Both the position numbers and the translations under genes were made by a program. From the NCBI GenBank assembly GCA_016839805.1, contig JAEOTO010000003.1:1-64000 (forward strand): DNA of 64,000 bases. Direction: 5' to 3'. This stretch comes from Candidatus Hermodarchaeota archaeon (lineage in GTDB: Archaea > Asgardarchaeota > Hermodarchaeia > Hermodarchaeales > Hermodarchaeaceae). Positions 1-8,017 of this stretch are shown piece by piece. The first letter of the stretch is position 1. Every line of letters starts with the position of its first letter. The notes beneath the pieces were generated by a model that saw only the letters and a program-made list of their open reading frames with translations, did not search any database and was not told the DNA's origin.

Positions 1-906
1 GTTGGCGTAGAGGTCGCGTCGGAGGTCGACGTCGCATTTGCGGACGGCTTCGACGATGGCGTCGTCGAGGGGTTGGGCTTCGACGCCGATGGCGCCGGGG
101 TTGAAGAGGACTTCGGGTCCTTGGAAGCGTTCGGCACCCACGGTGAGGGTGCTGCCGTCGGGGAGCATGTATTTCTTTTCCATGCCGGCGACTTTTTCGG
201 CGAGTTTGGTTTCTTTTTCGGGTTCGAGTGCGACGTAGCAGAGTTTTTCTTTGATGTCGCGGACGATTTCGCGTTCGGCGGTGGTGGTCAGTGAGTAGCC
301 CCGTTGTCGGAGCAGTCGTCGGAGGTATTCGGTGATGTCGCGGCCGGCTAAGTCGACGCGGCTGATGGCGTGGGTTAAGGCGAAGCCTTCATAGATGGGC
401 ACAATGTGGGTGACGCCGTCGCCGGAGTCGATGACGAGGCCGGTGGTCCGTCCGGAGGCATAGAGGCTGAGGACGGCTTGCATGGCGACGTAGATTGCTG
501 GAATGTTGAAGGTCTCGAACATGATCTCGGCCATCTTTTCACGATTGGCCCGAGGGTTCAAGGGGGCTTCGGTGAGCAGGATGGGGTGTTCGGTGGGGTC
601 GATGCGTAAGTCGTTGTAGAAGGTGTAGTGCCAGATTTTTTCCATGGCGGGCCAGTCGGTGATTTGGCCGTGGGCGATGGGGTAGACGAGTTTGAGGACT
701 CCTCGCAGTTGGAGGGCTTCTTCGCCGATGTAGTATTCGCGGGTGTAGTGTTCGACGTCAGTCATGTACGCTGGATATTTGGGGTAGCCGATGAGGGTTG
801 GAAAGACGCTGCGTGGCTGGTCTTCACCGGCGTAGCCGTTTTTGCTAAGGCCGGTGCCGTTGTCAACCACCAAGGGTTTGGCGGTGACCATTTCTTCTTC
901 TGCCAT
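1..906 (-). CDS. Actin (eukaryote-like Asgard actin), 3' end beyond window
   Basis: The gene enters from the left edge. 302 codons are visible, reading from ATG at 906 to an AAC codon at 3..1, so about 75 C-terminal residues are missing compared with the usual ~375. Visible signatures are phosphate loop 1 (VVDNGTG), phosphate loop 2 (DSGDGVTH), the block [43 protein letters not shown] and [19 protein letters not shown]. The glutamine of YVAMQAVL and the histidine of DGVTHIVP, which position the hydrolytic water in actin, are both present, so ATP hydrolysis is expected. This is a filament-forming cytoskeletal protein, far closer to eukaryotic actin than to crenactin or MreB. An in-frame ATG at 918 would add four residues, but the AAGGAG motif touches it. 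I chose 906, 12 nt after that motif. Codons end in C much more often than in most neighbours. Confidence 0.97.
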   Translation of the reverse strand, partial: MAEEEMVTAKPLVVDNGTGLSKNGYAGEDQPRSVFPTLIGYPKYPAYMTDVEHYTREYYIGEEALQLRGVLKLVYPIAHGQITDWPAMEKIWHYTFYNDLRIDPTEHPILLTEAPLNPRANREKMAEIMFETFNIPAIYVAMQAVLSLYASGRTTGLVIDSGDGVTHIVPIYEGFALTHAISRVDLAGRDITEYLRRLLRQRGYSLTTTAEREIVRDIKEKLCYVALEPEKETKLAEKVAGMEKKYMLPDGSTLTVGAERFQGPEVLFNPGAIGVEAQPLDDAIVEAVRKCDVDLRRDLYAN

Positions 907-1013
907 TGATTGGTTCATCTCCTTCGAAGGTTTTTTTTAAAATGGTGAATTTTTGGCTGGAATACTTTCCCAGGCTGGTCTTTGTATTCCCAAAGAAAGA
1001 ACTTCGAATTTCG

Positions 1014-1021
1014 TTTATAAA
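1014..1021 (-). promoter_or_regulatory. Probable TATA box of the actin gene
   Basis: The sequence TTTATAAA lies 108 nt upstream of the actin ATG. With archaeal spacing, transcription would start near 990 and leave a leader of about 80 nt that contains the AAGGAG motif. The box is palindromic, so its direction is inferred from gene position only. Confidence 0.5.
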
Positions 1022-1123
1022 ACTTCAGGCACCTTTTGGCGTCATCTCTATCAACGTTATCACTGATAGCGATGTTGAATTAAATCGCAAAGGCGTCTAG
1101 GGGAAGCCTTTGGGGACGAGTGA

Positions 1124-1130
1124 TTTATAT
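1124..1130 (+). promoter_or_regulatory. Possible TATA box of the wHTH/CARF gene
   Basis: TTTATAT stands about 90 nt upstream of the GTG start at 1219. It is the best TATA-like match on the plus strand in this gap. Leader length and use are inferred. Confidence 0.35.
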
Positions 1131-1218
1131 GCCGGGCTTCGCAGATATTTTTTTGTAGCAGCCCGATTTCTGGGAACGCTTACTTGAACGAGAGCATTGT
1201 ATCGTATGGTGGCACAGG

Positions 1219-1884
1219 GTGTCTGTGGGCAAAGTGAAACGCGTCATTGGTGGTGTCGAGGCACGCAAAATTATCCTCCGCCAACTCCTCGATGGGCCAC
1301 AGACCGGCATCGTGTTGCGGGCCGCGATTGCCCGCCGGGTGAAAAAACCCGTGGACGAAGTATCGGATGCCATGCTCTACTTTAATCTGCAACACCTGGA
1401 GAACAATGGGCTCATCGAACGTTTTCGCGATGGGAAAGAAAAAGCCGCCCGGATTGTGCCCTTTCAAATCCAAAGTGTACGTCGGGTGTTAGATGTGGAC
1501 GCCCCCGTGGCGTACATTGGGGCGATTGGAGACGATCCTGGAGTGTTGCACGCGGTCCCCAAACGAATTCGGGCGGAAACGACGTTTCGTCCCGAAACAT
1601 ATCATTATTTTGTCGAAGAAGCCACACGGCGCCGACTCAGCGGGCTTACCGCGGACCGGATTTTACATGAGGTGCCCTCGGACATCTTCTACCATGATTT
1701 AGGGAAGATGTATGAATTGGTCTATAATCTCTCCCAGGAGCTCATCCGGGAACATGCAATCCTCATCGATGTGACCGGGGGCGGCAAGGTCTGTGCCCTA
1801 GCCTTATATTCGCTTGCTATCGAATTTGATTTGCCTTGTGTGTTTGTCACCGAGATGGGCACCGTGACCTGGATGCGCAGCTAA
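1219..1884 (+). CDS. Winged-helix protein with C-terminal CARF-like domain
   Basis: 221 residues. Residues 1-85 look like a winged helix: a basic helical region followed by YFNLQHLENNGLIERF and a short wing. Residues 88-221 look like a Rossmann-type sensor. The stretch LIDVTGGGKVCALALYSL resembles the D-x-TGG-x-K signature of CARF domains, which bind cyclic oligoadenylates in CRISPR-linked proteins such as Csa3 and Card1. The domain order is reversed relative to Csa3, where CARF is N-terminal. The start is GTG with GGTGG 6 nt upstream. No CRISPR array or cas gene is in the window, so the ligand is unknown. It is divergent from actin and could regulate it, but that is only positional inference. 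The function is unproven; a general nucleotide-sensing regulator is equally possible. Confidence 0.75.
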   Translation: MSVGKVKRVIGGVEARKIILRQLLDGPQTGIVLRAAIARRVKKPVDEVSDAMLYFNLQHLENNGLIERFRDGKEKAARIVPFQIQSVRRVLDVDAPVAYIGAIGDDPGVLHAVPKRIRAETTFRPETYHYFVEEATRRRLSGLTADRILHEVPSDIFYHDLGKMYELVYNLSQELIREHAILIDVTGGGKVCALALYSLAIEFDLPCVFVTEMGTVTWMRS

Positions 1885-1898
1885 TCGAGTTCATCGAT

Positions 1899-4079
1899 TT
1901 ATGATGTTGTGTTGTTGGAGAAGGAATAAGGAAAGTCAATTTGCATGGGAACTATAATGCCTTTTTGTCGCAAATTGAAAATCGCTTCGAAAATCTCAAT
2001 GCTTTGGTCCTTGCGATCTCCTTGGCATTTATCGAGTAAGTCTCTTATTAGAAACGAGCTTTTATTGACGCTCAGTGTTTTGGCCTGATTATAAAGCGCT
2101 CGTTCTGATGTGGAAAGAGAGACCTGTTTGGTTCGACCATCTTGAATGATATGAGGTAGTCGAATGGTAATGAAGAGGTACTCGTTGACAAGATCGATGG
2201 CTTCGTTAAAGATGTTCAGGCGTCCCGCCCAATTTTCGAGGACATCGGCATATTGCTCCTCAAAGTGTGACGTTAATTGTTCCAGTCGAGTATGCAATTG
2301 GCCACTGGGAGGTTGACTGAAAATTATGGCATTTCGCATGAATTTTCCATCATGTACCATGATGTGAAAGTCTCGGTAGGTGATTTGATGCAGGGTCGAA
2401 GTATCATCCTGGTCCGTGGGTGATTGTTCTGATTCGGTGAGACTGAAACCAAACGTGGCAATAGCTTGAATCAGGCCAGTGACTAAATTCGCTCTCATTT
2501 TTTTGTCCACGATAGGATCTAACAGACAGAGTCCGGTTTCCTTGTGAATAAGTAAAACGCGTTTGATTTTTTCAATATCGTAAAACGAGTCAGCGAGTGC
2601 TTGAAGTTGTTGATGGCGAATTTTCTGTTGTGGAAGGAGGATTCGTTGTCGATAGAAGAGTAGGGATGGGAGGAGAAGAACGAGGAATATGATCACGAAC
2701 CAGAACAGGAACCCGCCGATGGTAGCTGTTATTGGAATTGGAACCGTACAAAAAACGTGCCACAAGCCATCTTCGGCATCATGAATAATGAGCCGGTTCT
2801 CATTGATGGTCCAAGCCGAATTGGGAATTGTATTACGCGTAATGGAGTGTATCATCCATTCCTGTGGAAAAGTAAGCAATATGGTTTGGTTATCAACACC
2901 TTCAGGGAAATCAATAATTAGTGTTAGGAGCCAGTTCACACCACTTTGTACCGATGAAATATGCATATTCGAATAAACTGTACTGGAATCTTGAAATAAA
3001 GCAGACCAAATAACATCAAACTCAACAACCCATTGATATAGATCAGACCAAGCCACAGTCACGATAAATTCGCGTGTACTGTTAGAAGTAGCGAGAGGGG
3101 GCTGGAGTGGACCACTATCCCACCCACCTGCATTCAGCGGAGTAAAGTTCGTGACGGTGGCGCCATTTACTTGCATATTAATGTCAGAAGGAGAGATGTT
3201 TTGATTTTCGGGAAGAATAGAGACATTGAGAAACAGGTCACGCGATCGGTATCTCCACGAATTGATATAACCATAGCAGTCTCCTTCGTCTTCTTCATCG
3301 GGAATGACATCATCTCTACAATATACCCAGTTGATCCGGGTGTCGTCATCAAAAGCCCGGGCAATGCCTAGATAGAATGTGTTGGAATAGGTTATCGTTG
3401 GATCGAGCAGTAATTCGCTTTCATTTGTATCGATCCAGAACCAGTTCTCTTGACCCGGTTGGAGGGTTGGCGATATGGGTACTTCTGTCCAGTCTGTGAG
3501 GGGTGCAGAGGTATTTAAGAAGGTGCTGGCTTCTGTTCCGGGTTGAGCCATGTAAACGCGATACCGTAAAATTCCTTTTGATTCTCCGCGAAGGTATATC
3601 CAGAACCCATCAACCCGGATCGGTTCGGTGCCATTGATGTGGAAGCCCATATAGGAGTATTCATTAGTCCAGATGTAATCCTCATAGGGGGAGTTGGTAG
3701 GGTTATAGTCTTCGACAGATAGCTGCAGTGGTTGAGGTTGAATTTGTGTGAAATTTAACGTCTCCCGGGTCATTGAGCCTTGAAGAAGATTAACTGAGAA
3801 GGGGGTTTGGCTTTTCCAATTGGACCAACTGAAATGTTGCTTCCATGTCATGAGAGCTAAAAGATCGCTCTCGGTATCTTGCATTCGTGATTTGGAAATG
3901 AGAAATTGCCAGGAGTTCATTGAGGTCGAAGGATATGGCAAAAGAGCGTGGTTAGAACTCGTCGTGCACATAAATGGAGTATTGTCTAAGAGCAGCAGGG
4001 TTCCGCCAAATACTAATCCAGTTAGCGCAATTGCAAGGACTATTATATGAAGACCCGAGGCTAAACGGGTGCCCTTCAT
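1899..4079 (-). CDS. Two-TM membrane protein with large extracellular part and longin-like cytoplasmic domain
   Basis: 726 residues from the chosen ATG, which has GGAGG 11 nt upstream. An ATG at 4169 would add 30 residues but has no ribosome site. Residues ~9-30 are a signal-anchor helix. Residues ~31-445 are extracellular, rich in N, T, S and W with several N-x-S/T sites and no domain that I recognise. Residues ~447-471 are a second membrane helix (LFWFVIIFLVLLLPSLLFY). The remaining ~255 residues are cytoplasmic. There, IKRVLLIHKETGLCLLDP followed by a second half with ITYRDFHIMVHDG and HFEEQY matches the pattern of longin-like sensor domains that are abundant in Asgard archaea. This layout suggests a surface receptor whose inner domain contacts small GTPases or trafficking factors. 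That role is inference. It is convergent with the upstream plus-strand regulator gene. Confidence 0.75.
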   Translation of the reverse strand: MKGTRLASGLHIIVLAIALTGLVFGGTLLLLDNTPFMCTTSSNHALLPYPSTSMNSWQFLISKSRMQDTESDLLALMTWKQHFSWSNWKSQTPFSVNLLQGSMTRETLNFTQIQPQPLQLSVEDYNPTNSPYEDYIWTNEYSYMGFHINGTEPIRVDGFWIYLRGESKGILRYRVYMAQPGTEASTFLNTSAPLTDWTEVPISPTLQPGQENWFWIDTNESELLLDPTITYSNTFYLGIARAFDDDTRINWVYCRDDVIPDEEDEGDCYGYINSWRYRSRDLFLNVSILPENQNISPSDINMQVNGATVTNFTPLNAGGWDSGPLQPPLATSNSTREFIVTVAWSDLYQWVVEFDVIWSALFQDSSTVYSNMHISSVQSGVNWLLTLIIDFPEGVDNQTILLTFPQEWMIHSITRNTIPNSAWTINENRLIIHDAEDGLWHVFCTVPIPITATIGGFLFWFVIIFLVLLLPSLLFYRQRILLPQQKIRHQQLQALADSFYDIEKIKRVLLIHKETGLCLLDPIVDKKMRANLVTGLIQAIATFGFSLTESEQSPTDQDDTSTLHQITYRDFHIMVHDGKFMRNAIIFSQPPSGQLHTRLEQLTSHFEEQYADVLENWAGRLNIFNEAIDLVNEYLFITIRLPHIIQDGRTKQVSLSTSERALYNQAKTLSVNKSSFLIRDLLDKCQGDRKDQSIEIFEAIFNLRQKGIIVPMQIDFPYSFSNNTTS

Positions 4080-4316
4080 ATCGACTTCTGCCTCCCAGAC
4101 ACGTATATGTAATAGTGATGTGAATTCTGTAACTAACGTGGCTTCGCTTGTGGAAATCGGTAGCATCAATTAGATGCTTGTCGTGAATTAAATACGTTAT
4201 TTCAGCAGGCTCCAATCGGTTGAAAAATTGATGTTTTCGAAAAACCCAGCTTGAAATGGAACCGACAAAAACGAGTATTTGAAACGAGAAGAGGGAGAAG
4301 TCTAGGCTGATTGATT

Positions 4317-5033
4317 TTATGAGTTAAATGCAGAGGAATAGGAGATAAATGCACCATTACGAAGAATGGGAGTTAAATTATAGCGATTGGTTTGTGCACA
4401 AAAGCGGATATCATCTTTGTAACCTGCTTGAACTAAGATCGTGCCATGGTGACTCACTAAGAGTTCACGGCTAATATCTCCAAGGTCAGCGTAGCTGGGG
4501 GGGTCGTCGGGAAATTGTAGTCGACTGATGATATGATGGGAGGTAAAATCATCTTCAGCAGCATAGCCCCGTATGCTGCCAGCAGAAATTACTGAGACCG
4601 GTTGTTGGAGTTTCTTGGCGAGGGTTCGAGCGGTTGTTGCCACGTGTTCAATATTCAGAAATGCTCCCACGAGAATGGTCGCAGTTTCGGGTGGGGTGCC
4701 CAGGGTGCGAGTGAAATTACTGGTCGTGAGGATGATGGGACGTCCGCGAATGCGGTCGGTGAGGAAGCTGCGTGGAGAATTCCCATAATCGAATCCGGCT
4801 GGTGGGTGTGCCGCACGTTCGCCAGCCAGGAACCCGTTGGGAAAGTGGTAAATCCGTTCACGGGCTTCTTCCACGGTGGTCACGGGAATTATTTGGGAGG
4901 CACCATTTGCTAACGCTGTAACGATGGTACTGCTTGCACGGAGTACGTCAACCAGTATAATCACATGCTGTTGAGCCAAAGCCTGTGCCAGTGCGTCGGG
5001 ACCCGACCCGTGAGAAACCGATATTGATGACAT
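4317..5033 (-). CDS. comB: ComB-family 2-phosphosulfolactate phosphatase
   Basis: 238 residues, the normal size for this family. The N-terminal VDVLRASSTIVTALANGA block and the later AGERAAHPPAGFDYGNSP block are typical ComB signatures. In methanogens ComB removes phosphate from 2-phosphosulfolactate, an early step of coenzyme M synthesis. No other coenzyme M gene is visible here, and ComB relatives are widespread in non-methanogens, so the substrate in this organism is uncertain. The start is ATG (MSSISVSH). The gene lies 28 nt downstream of the CDP-alcohol phosphatidyltransferase gene and probably belongs to the same transcript. Confidence 0.88.
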   Translation of the reverse strand: MSSISVSHGSGPDALAQALAQQHVIILVDVLRASSTIVTALANGASQIIPVTTVEEARERIYHFPNGFLAGERAAHPPAGFDYGNSPRSFLTDRIRGRPIILTTSNFTRTLGTPPETATILVGAFLNIEHVATTARTLAKKLQQPVSVISAGSIRGYAAEDDFTSHHIISRLQFPDDPPSYADLGDISRELLVSHHGTILVQAGYKDDIRFCAQTNRYNLTPILRNGAFISYSSAFNS

Positions 5034-5061
5034 GATGATATTGGCTCCAGGCTAGATTGGT

Positions 5062-5700
5062 TTAAGGTTTCGGAGTTTCCATCGCCTGCAACTGGCGTCG
5101 GTAGTACAGTACCCGATACACTACTGTAAGATGGCTCAGGATTGCGATGAGTAGTAACCCAATATACGGAAATGCGGGGTGAACTACCACCAAGAGGCTG
5201 GTTACTACGAGGATGAAGAGGCGTTCTGAGCGGGCGGCAATTCCTACATCAGTATCCTTGACACCTGCTGCCTGTGCTCGACTTCGAGCATAACTGACTA
5301 GCAAACTGCCTGAGATTGCTACTGTCACCCACCACCAACGGGGACCCCACTGCGGAAAGGGATTGGGCAGAAACAGAAATGGGAACAATATTACAACATC
5401 TGCGATGCGGTCCAGCATTGAGTCTAAAAACCCGCCGGCTAGGGTTGCTCGTTGAGTTTGACGGGCGACTTCACCATCGACGCCATCAAGAAGCCCTGCA
5501 CAGAACACAAGCAATCCGTAAACGAAATACCATTGGTATAGTGTCAGTAAAACTGCACTAAGTGAAGCCACGAAGAAAGTCAGGATACTGATTGCATTGG
5601 GCGAAATACGGAGGCGAATAAATCCGCGAGCAATGACGCGAACCAGGGGACCGAACACCCGTCGGAGTCGATAAGGAGACGGCATGATCATCGCATCCAT
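5062..5700 (-). CDS. CDP-alcohol phosphatidyltransferase (archaeal phospholipid headgroup enzyme)
   Basis: 212 residues with about six membrane helices. The family motif is complete: DGVDGEVAR followed by GGFLDSMLD, giving all four metal-binding aspartates of D-x2-DG-x2-AR-x8-G-x3-D-x3-D. Such enzymes join an alcohol headgroup to a CDP-activated lipid in the membrane. In archaea the likely product is archaetidylinositol phosphate or a related archaetidyl lipid. The ATG at 5700 directly abuts the TGA of the upstream nucleotidyltransferase gene (TGAATG), which suggests translational coupling. In-frame ATG codons at residues 4 and 6 are alternative starts. The exact headgroup cannot be read from the sequence. 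Confidence 0.9.
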   Translation of the reverse strand: MDAMIMPSPYRLRRVFGPLVRVIARGFIRLRISPNAISILTFFVASLSAVLLTLYQWYFVYGLLVFCAGLLDGVDGEVARQTQRATLAGGFLDSMLDRIADVVILFPFLFLPNPFPQWGPRWWWVTVAISGSLLVSYARSRAQAAGVKDTDVGIAARSERLFILVVTSLLVVVHPAFPYIGLLLIAILSHLTVVYRVLYYRRQLQAMETPKP

Positions 5701-6714
5701 TCAGGTGGAGTGGAGCACATTCCCTTTAGCATCTAGCACGGCTCCGGTTAAGTCGGTATTGACAGGAACATGAGTGTCTGGCAAGGTGATGCACCGAGAT
5801 AACACGGAATTCGAGTATACTATTGTATGGGGCCCAAGGGTTGTAGCATTGTCAATGAGACAATTATCACCGATATGTACACGGGGACCTAAGAGGACCG
5901 GACCCTCAATCTTTGCCTCTTTCCCTAAAGTTAAAGTCGCACTTTGGAGGGGACCTTCCATCGATGTCCCCGGAGGTAGATAGGTACCTGGAGGTTGAGG
6001 CTGCGGAGGCCATCCCTCAGCGAGAAGATAGGCATTCAAAGCCACGAGGCTTGTAACAGAATCAACATCACACCATACACGATCAGTAATCGGAATACCC
6101 TGAAGAGGTTGATCCTGCATCAACCACTGCTGTAAGAGAGTAAAGACTGTGGACGCAGAATCGGTAGCACTTCGAATAGTGCTCTCAAAAAATCGAGTAG
6201 TCGCTCGGAGAGCCGGTAGCCCTGGATAATACCCTGCAAGGTAGACAGATGATTGGGTGAGGGCCGAAACTAGCTCCGAGGTATCAAGCTGAAGAAGTGT
6301 ACCAGGTCCATGAGAAAAAGGATCAAAGAGGAGAGCTACTTCCGCAGAAGTAGTTGTCAAGAGGCGGAGATTTTCTGCAGAGATATAGAGGTCTCCAGGT
6401 AAGAGGACGCAAGGAGTAGTTTTGGATAAGTATGGCAACACTGATTGAAATGATGCTAAAGGACCCTGTTGCCAGTTAGGTGTCTCGATGGGGATAAGAT
6501 CGCCATGAAGTGATAACGTAGTGAGGTAATCCTGCATCGAGTCTCTCGCGTATCCTAAAGTGACATAAATCTCAGTAAATCTGGCAGCATCGACGGCAGC
6601 GAGTAGATAATCTAACAGGGGACGATTGGCAACGGGGAGAAGGGATTTTGGGTGCTGATCAGTGAGTGGTACAAGGCGCTTGCCACTACCACTCGTCAGG
6701 ATCACTACTTGCAA
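5701..6714 (-). CDS. Sugar-phosphate nucleotidyltransferase with C-terminal left-handed beta-helix
   Basis: 337 residues from TTG at 6714, chosen because GAGGT sits 6 nt upstream and the protein then starts MQVVILTSGSGKRL, as the family does. A GTG at 6753 would add 13 residues. The N-terminal domain has the G-x-G-x-R/K-L nucleotide loop, PKSLLPVANRPLLDYLL and the metal-binding LLPGDLYI. The C-terminal ~90 residues contain hexapeptide-like repeats (LGPRVHIGDNCLIDNATTLGP). Such enzymes make NDP-sugars or CDP-polyols from NTP. The head-to-tail join with a CDP-alcohol phosphatidyltransferase suggests that it activates a polyol phosphate, perhaps inositol phosphate, for lipid headgroup synthesis. 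Substrate is inference; GlmU- or GlgC-like roles are alternatives. Confidence 0.85.
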   Translation of the reverse strand: MQVVILTSGSGKRLVPLTDQHPKSLLPVANRPLLDYLLAAVDAARFTEIYVTLGYARDSMQDYLTTLSLHGDLIPIETPNWQQGPLASFQSVLPYLSKTTPCVLLPGDLYISAENLRLLTTTSAEVALLFDPFSHGPGTLLQLDTSELVSALTQSSVYLAGYYPGLPALRATTRFFESTIRSATDSASTVFTLLQQWLMQDQPLQGIPITDRVWCDVDSVTSLVALNAYLLAEGWPPQPQPPGTYLPPGTSMEGPLQSATLTLGKEAKIEGPVLLGPRVHIGDNCLIDNATTLGPHTIVYSNSVLSRCITLPDTHVPVNTDLTGAVLDAKGNVLHST

Positions 6715-6777
6715 TGAGAGACCTCGAACAGGTTTTAGGCAAGGAATACCCACTACTCTAGCGGTGGCAACTCAAAA

Positions 6778-7422
6778 ATGGTTAGGCGTTATTCGATAAA
6801 TGCAAAAAACCTGAATCTAGACCTTATTCACGAAGCAGCACAGCGGATACGCATGGGAGGAATCATCATCCTTCCTACAGATACTGCTTATGGCTTAACA
6901 GGGAATCCCACTGATCCCATCGCAGTTCAACGCATTATAAGTGTCAAAAAACGAACAAGCAAACCAGGAATGCCACTTTTGGTGAAAAATTTAGCCCAAG
7001 CCCACACTCTGGTGAAATTATCAAAGACCGCACAAGACCTAGCCACTCAGTTTTGGCCCGGAGCCCTGACACTCATTGCACCGAGTCTACACTCCTTTCC
7101 TCCTGGTATTCTTGGTCCTCAAAACTCGCTAGCCATTCGAGTACCCGATCATCCCGTGACCTTAGCTGTAATCCAGGCAACTGGTTTTGCCATTATCGGC
7201 ACCAGCGCAAATACATCCGATACTCCGAGTCCACGTACTGCTGATGCTGCGGAAGCTAATATCGGTCAACACGTAGATTTCATCCTTGATGCAGGATCCA
7301 CCCAGCATACTGCTGATTCCACAATCGTTGATTGTACACGAAGTCCACCGGAAATTATCCGTGAAGGCGCAATACCGGCAACTAGACTGCAATCCTGGTT
7401 CTCATTAAAGGACCTCGACTAA
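6778..7422 (+). CDS. sua5: Threonylcarbamoyl-AMP synthase (Sua5/YrdC)
   Basis: 214 residues consisting of a single YrdC domain, so this is the short TsaC-like form without the extra Sua5 domain. Motifs are ILPTDTAYGL, the KKRTSKPGMPLLV lysine/arginine block, WPGALTLI, LAIRVPDHP and GTSANTSDTPSP near the C-terminus. The enzyme makes threonylcarbamoyl-adenylate from threonine, bicarbonate and ATP, the first step of tRNA t6A37 formation. The KEOPS subunits that use this product (Cgi121, Pcc1, Bud32, Kae1) are all elsewhere in the window. The start lies only 63 bp from the divergent nucleotidyltransferase start, so the transcript is probably leaderless or nearly so. Confidence 0.95.
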   Translation: MVRRYSINAKNLNLDLIHEAAQRIRMGGIIILPTDTAYGLTGNPTDPIAVQRIISVKKRTSKPGMPLLVKNLAQAHTLVKLSKTAQDLATQFWPGALTLIAPSLHSFPPGILGPQNSLAIRVPDHPVTLAVIQATGFAIIGTSANTSDTPSPRTADAAEANIGQHVDFILDAGSTQHTADSTIVDCTRSPPEIIREGAIPATRLQSWFSLKDLD

Positions 7423-7453
7423 TTATAGCCAGAGATGAAGTGCTTCCTGAAAA

Positions 7454-7461
7454 CTTTAAAT
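7454..7461 (+). promoter_or_regulatory. TATA box of the THUMP gene, leaderless start
   Basis: CTTTAAAT is centred about 29 nt before the ATG at 7487. This is the spacing expected when transcription begins at or next to the start codon, and it supports ATG 7487 over the upstream TTG at 7478. Confidence 0.55.
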
Positions 7462-7486
7462 CGGAAGTGCACATCCTTTGAGCCGT

Positions 7487-8017
7487 ATGCTATCGGTTAC
7501 TGATAATTTTAATTTGTTGTTATCCTGTCGACGCTTCCAAGAAGCCGAGAGCTGTCAAGAGCTGCGCCGGATTATGGATGATGAGCCAACCTTGGGAACT
7601 TTGGAATGGTGTAAACTCACGGGGATATCTTGTCTTGTAGTAGGGAAAATTGATAGTGATGCCCATCAATTTGTGACCCGCCTTGGTCAAATTGTGAAAA
7701 AGATGCCTTGGATTGTTCAGGATTTATTGAAAATCCATGCCATTGACTTGATTGTTGATAGCACTATGGATGCCATTCGAGCCGGTAGCAAAAAACTCGC
7801 AAAGAAGATGACAAAAACTACTTCATTTCGCGTGAATCTGAATCGCCGAGACACAGATTTAGATCGCAAAGAGTTACTGCATGAAGTAGCCATTCAATTT
7901 CCAGGGAAGGTGGATTTAGAAGACTACGAATTTGTAGTAGCTGTTGAGATGCTCGGACCGGTCACTGGATTGGCACTTCTCCGTGAAGAGGAGATTGTCA
8001 CTCTGCGTCGGCTTTAA
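7487..8017 (+). CDS. THUMP-domain RNA-binding protein, Tan1-like
   Basis: 176 residues. The second half reads as a THUMP domain: TSFRVNLNRRDTDLDRKELL, then FPGKVDLEDYEFVVAVEMLG and TGLALL. The first half (FNLLLSCRRFQE, LEWCKLTGISCLVVGKID) matches the N-terminal ferredoxin-like part of Tan1-type proteins. In yeast, Tan1 helps N4-acetylation of cytidine 12 in tRNA-Ser and tRNA-Leu, so a tRNA-modification role is likely here. The catalytic acetyltransferase is not in the window. I chose ATG 7487 over TTG 7478 because of the TATA spacing. The 3' end overlaps the convergent Cgi121 gene by 4 bp. It follows Sua5, another tRNA-modification gene. Confidence 0.85.
   Translation: MLSVTDNFNLLLSCRRFQEAESCQELRRIMDDEPTLGTLEWCKLTGISCLVVGKIDSDAHQFVTRLGQIVKKMPWIVQDLLKIHAIDLIVDSTMDAIRAGSKKLAKKMTKTTSFRVNLNRRDTDLDRKELLHEVAIQFPGKVDLEDYEFVVAVEMLGPVTGLALLREEEIVTLRRL

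Larger units (their letters stand above)
907..1218. other. Divergent intergenic region between actin and the wHTH/CARF gene
   Basis: No convincing gene lies in these 312 bp. The stretch separates two divergent genes and holds a TATA-like element for each, plus a short dyad (CTATCA, 10-nt spacer, TGATAG at 1048-1069) that could be an operator. It is richer in A and T than either flanking gene. Confidence 0.6.

Noticed and set aside
73-909. Several plus-strand frames opposite actin
   Set aside because: They are Gly/Phe/Asp-rich antisense translations of the actin gene with no recognisable fold.
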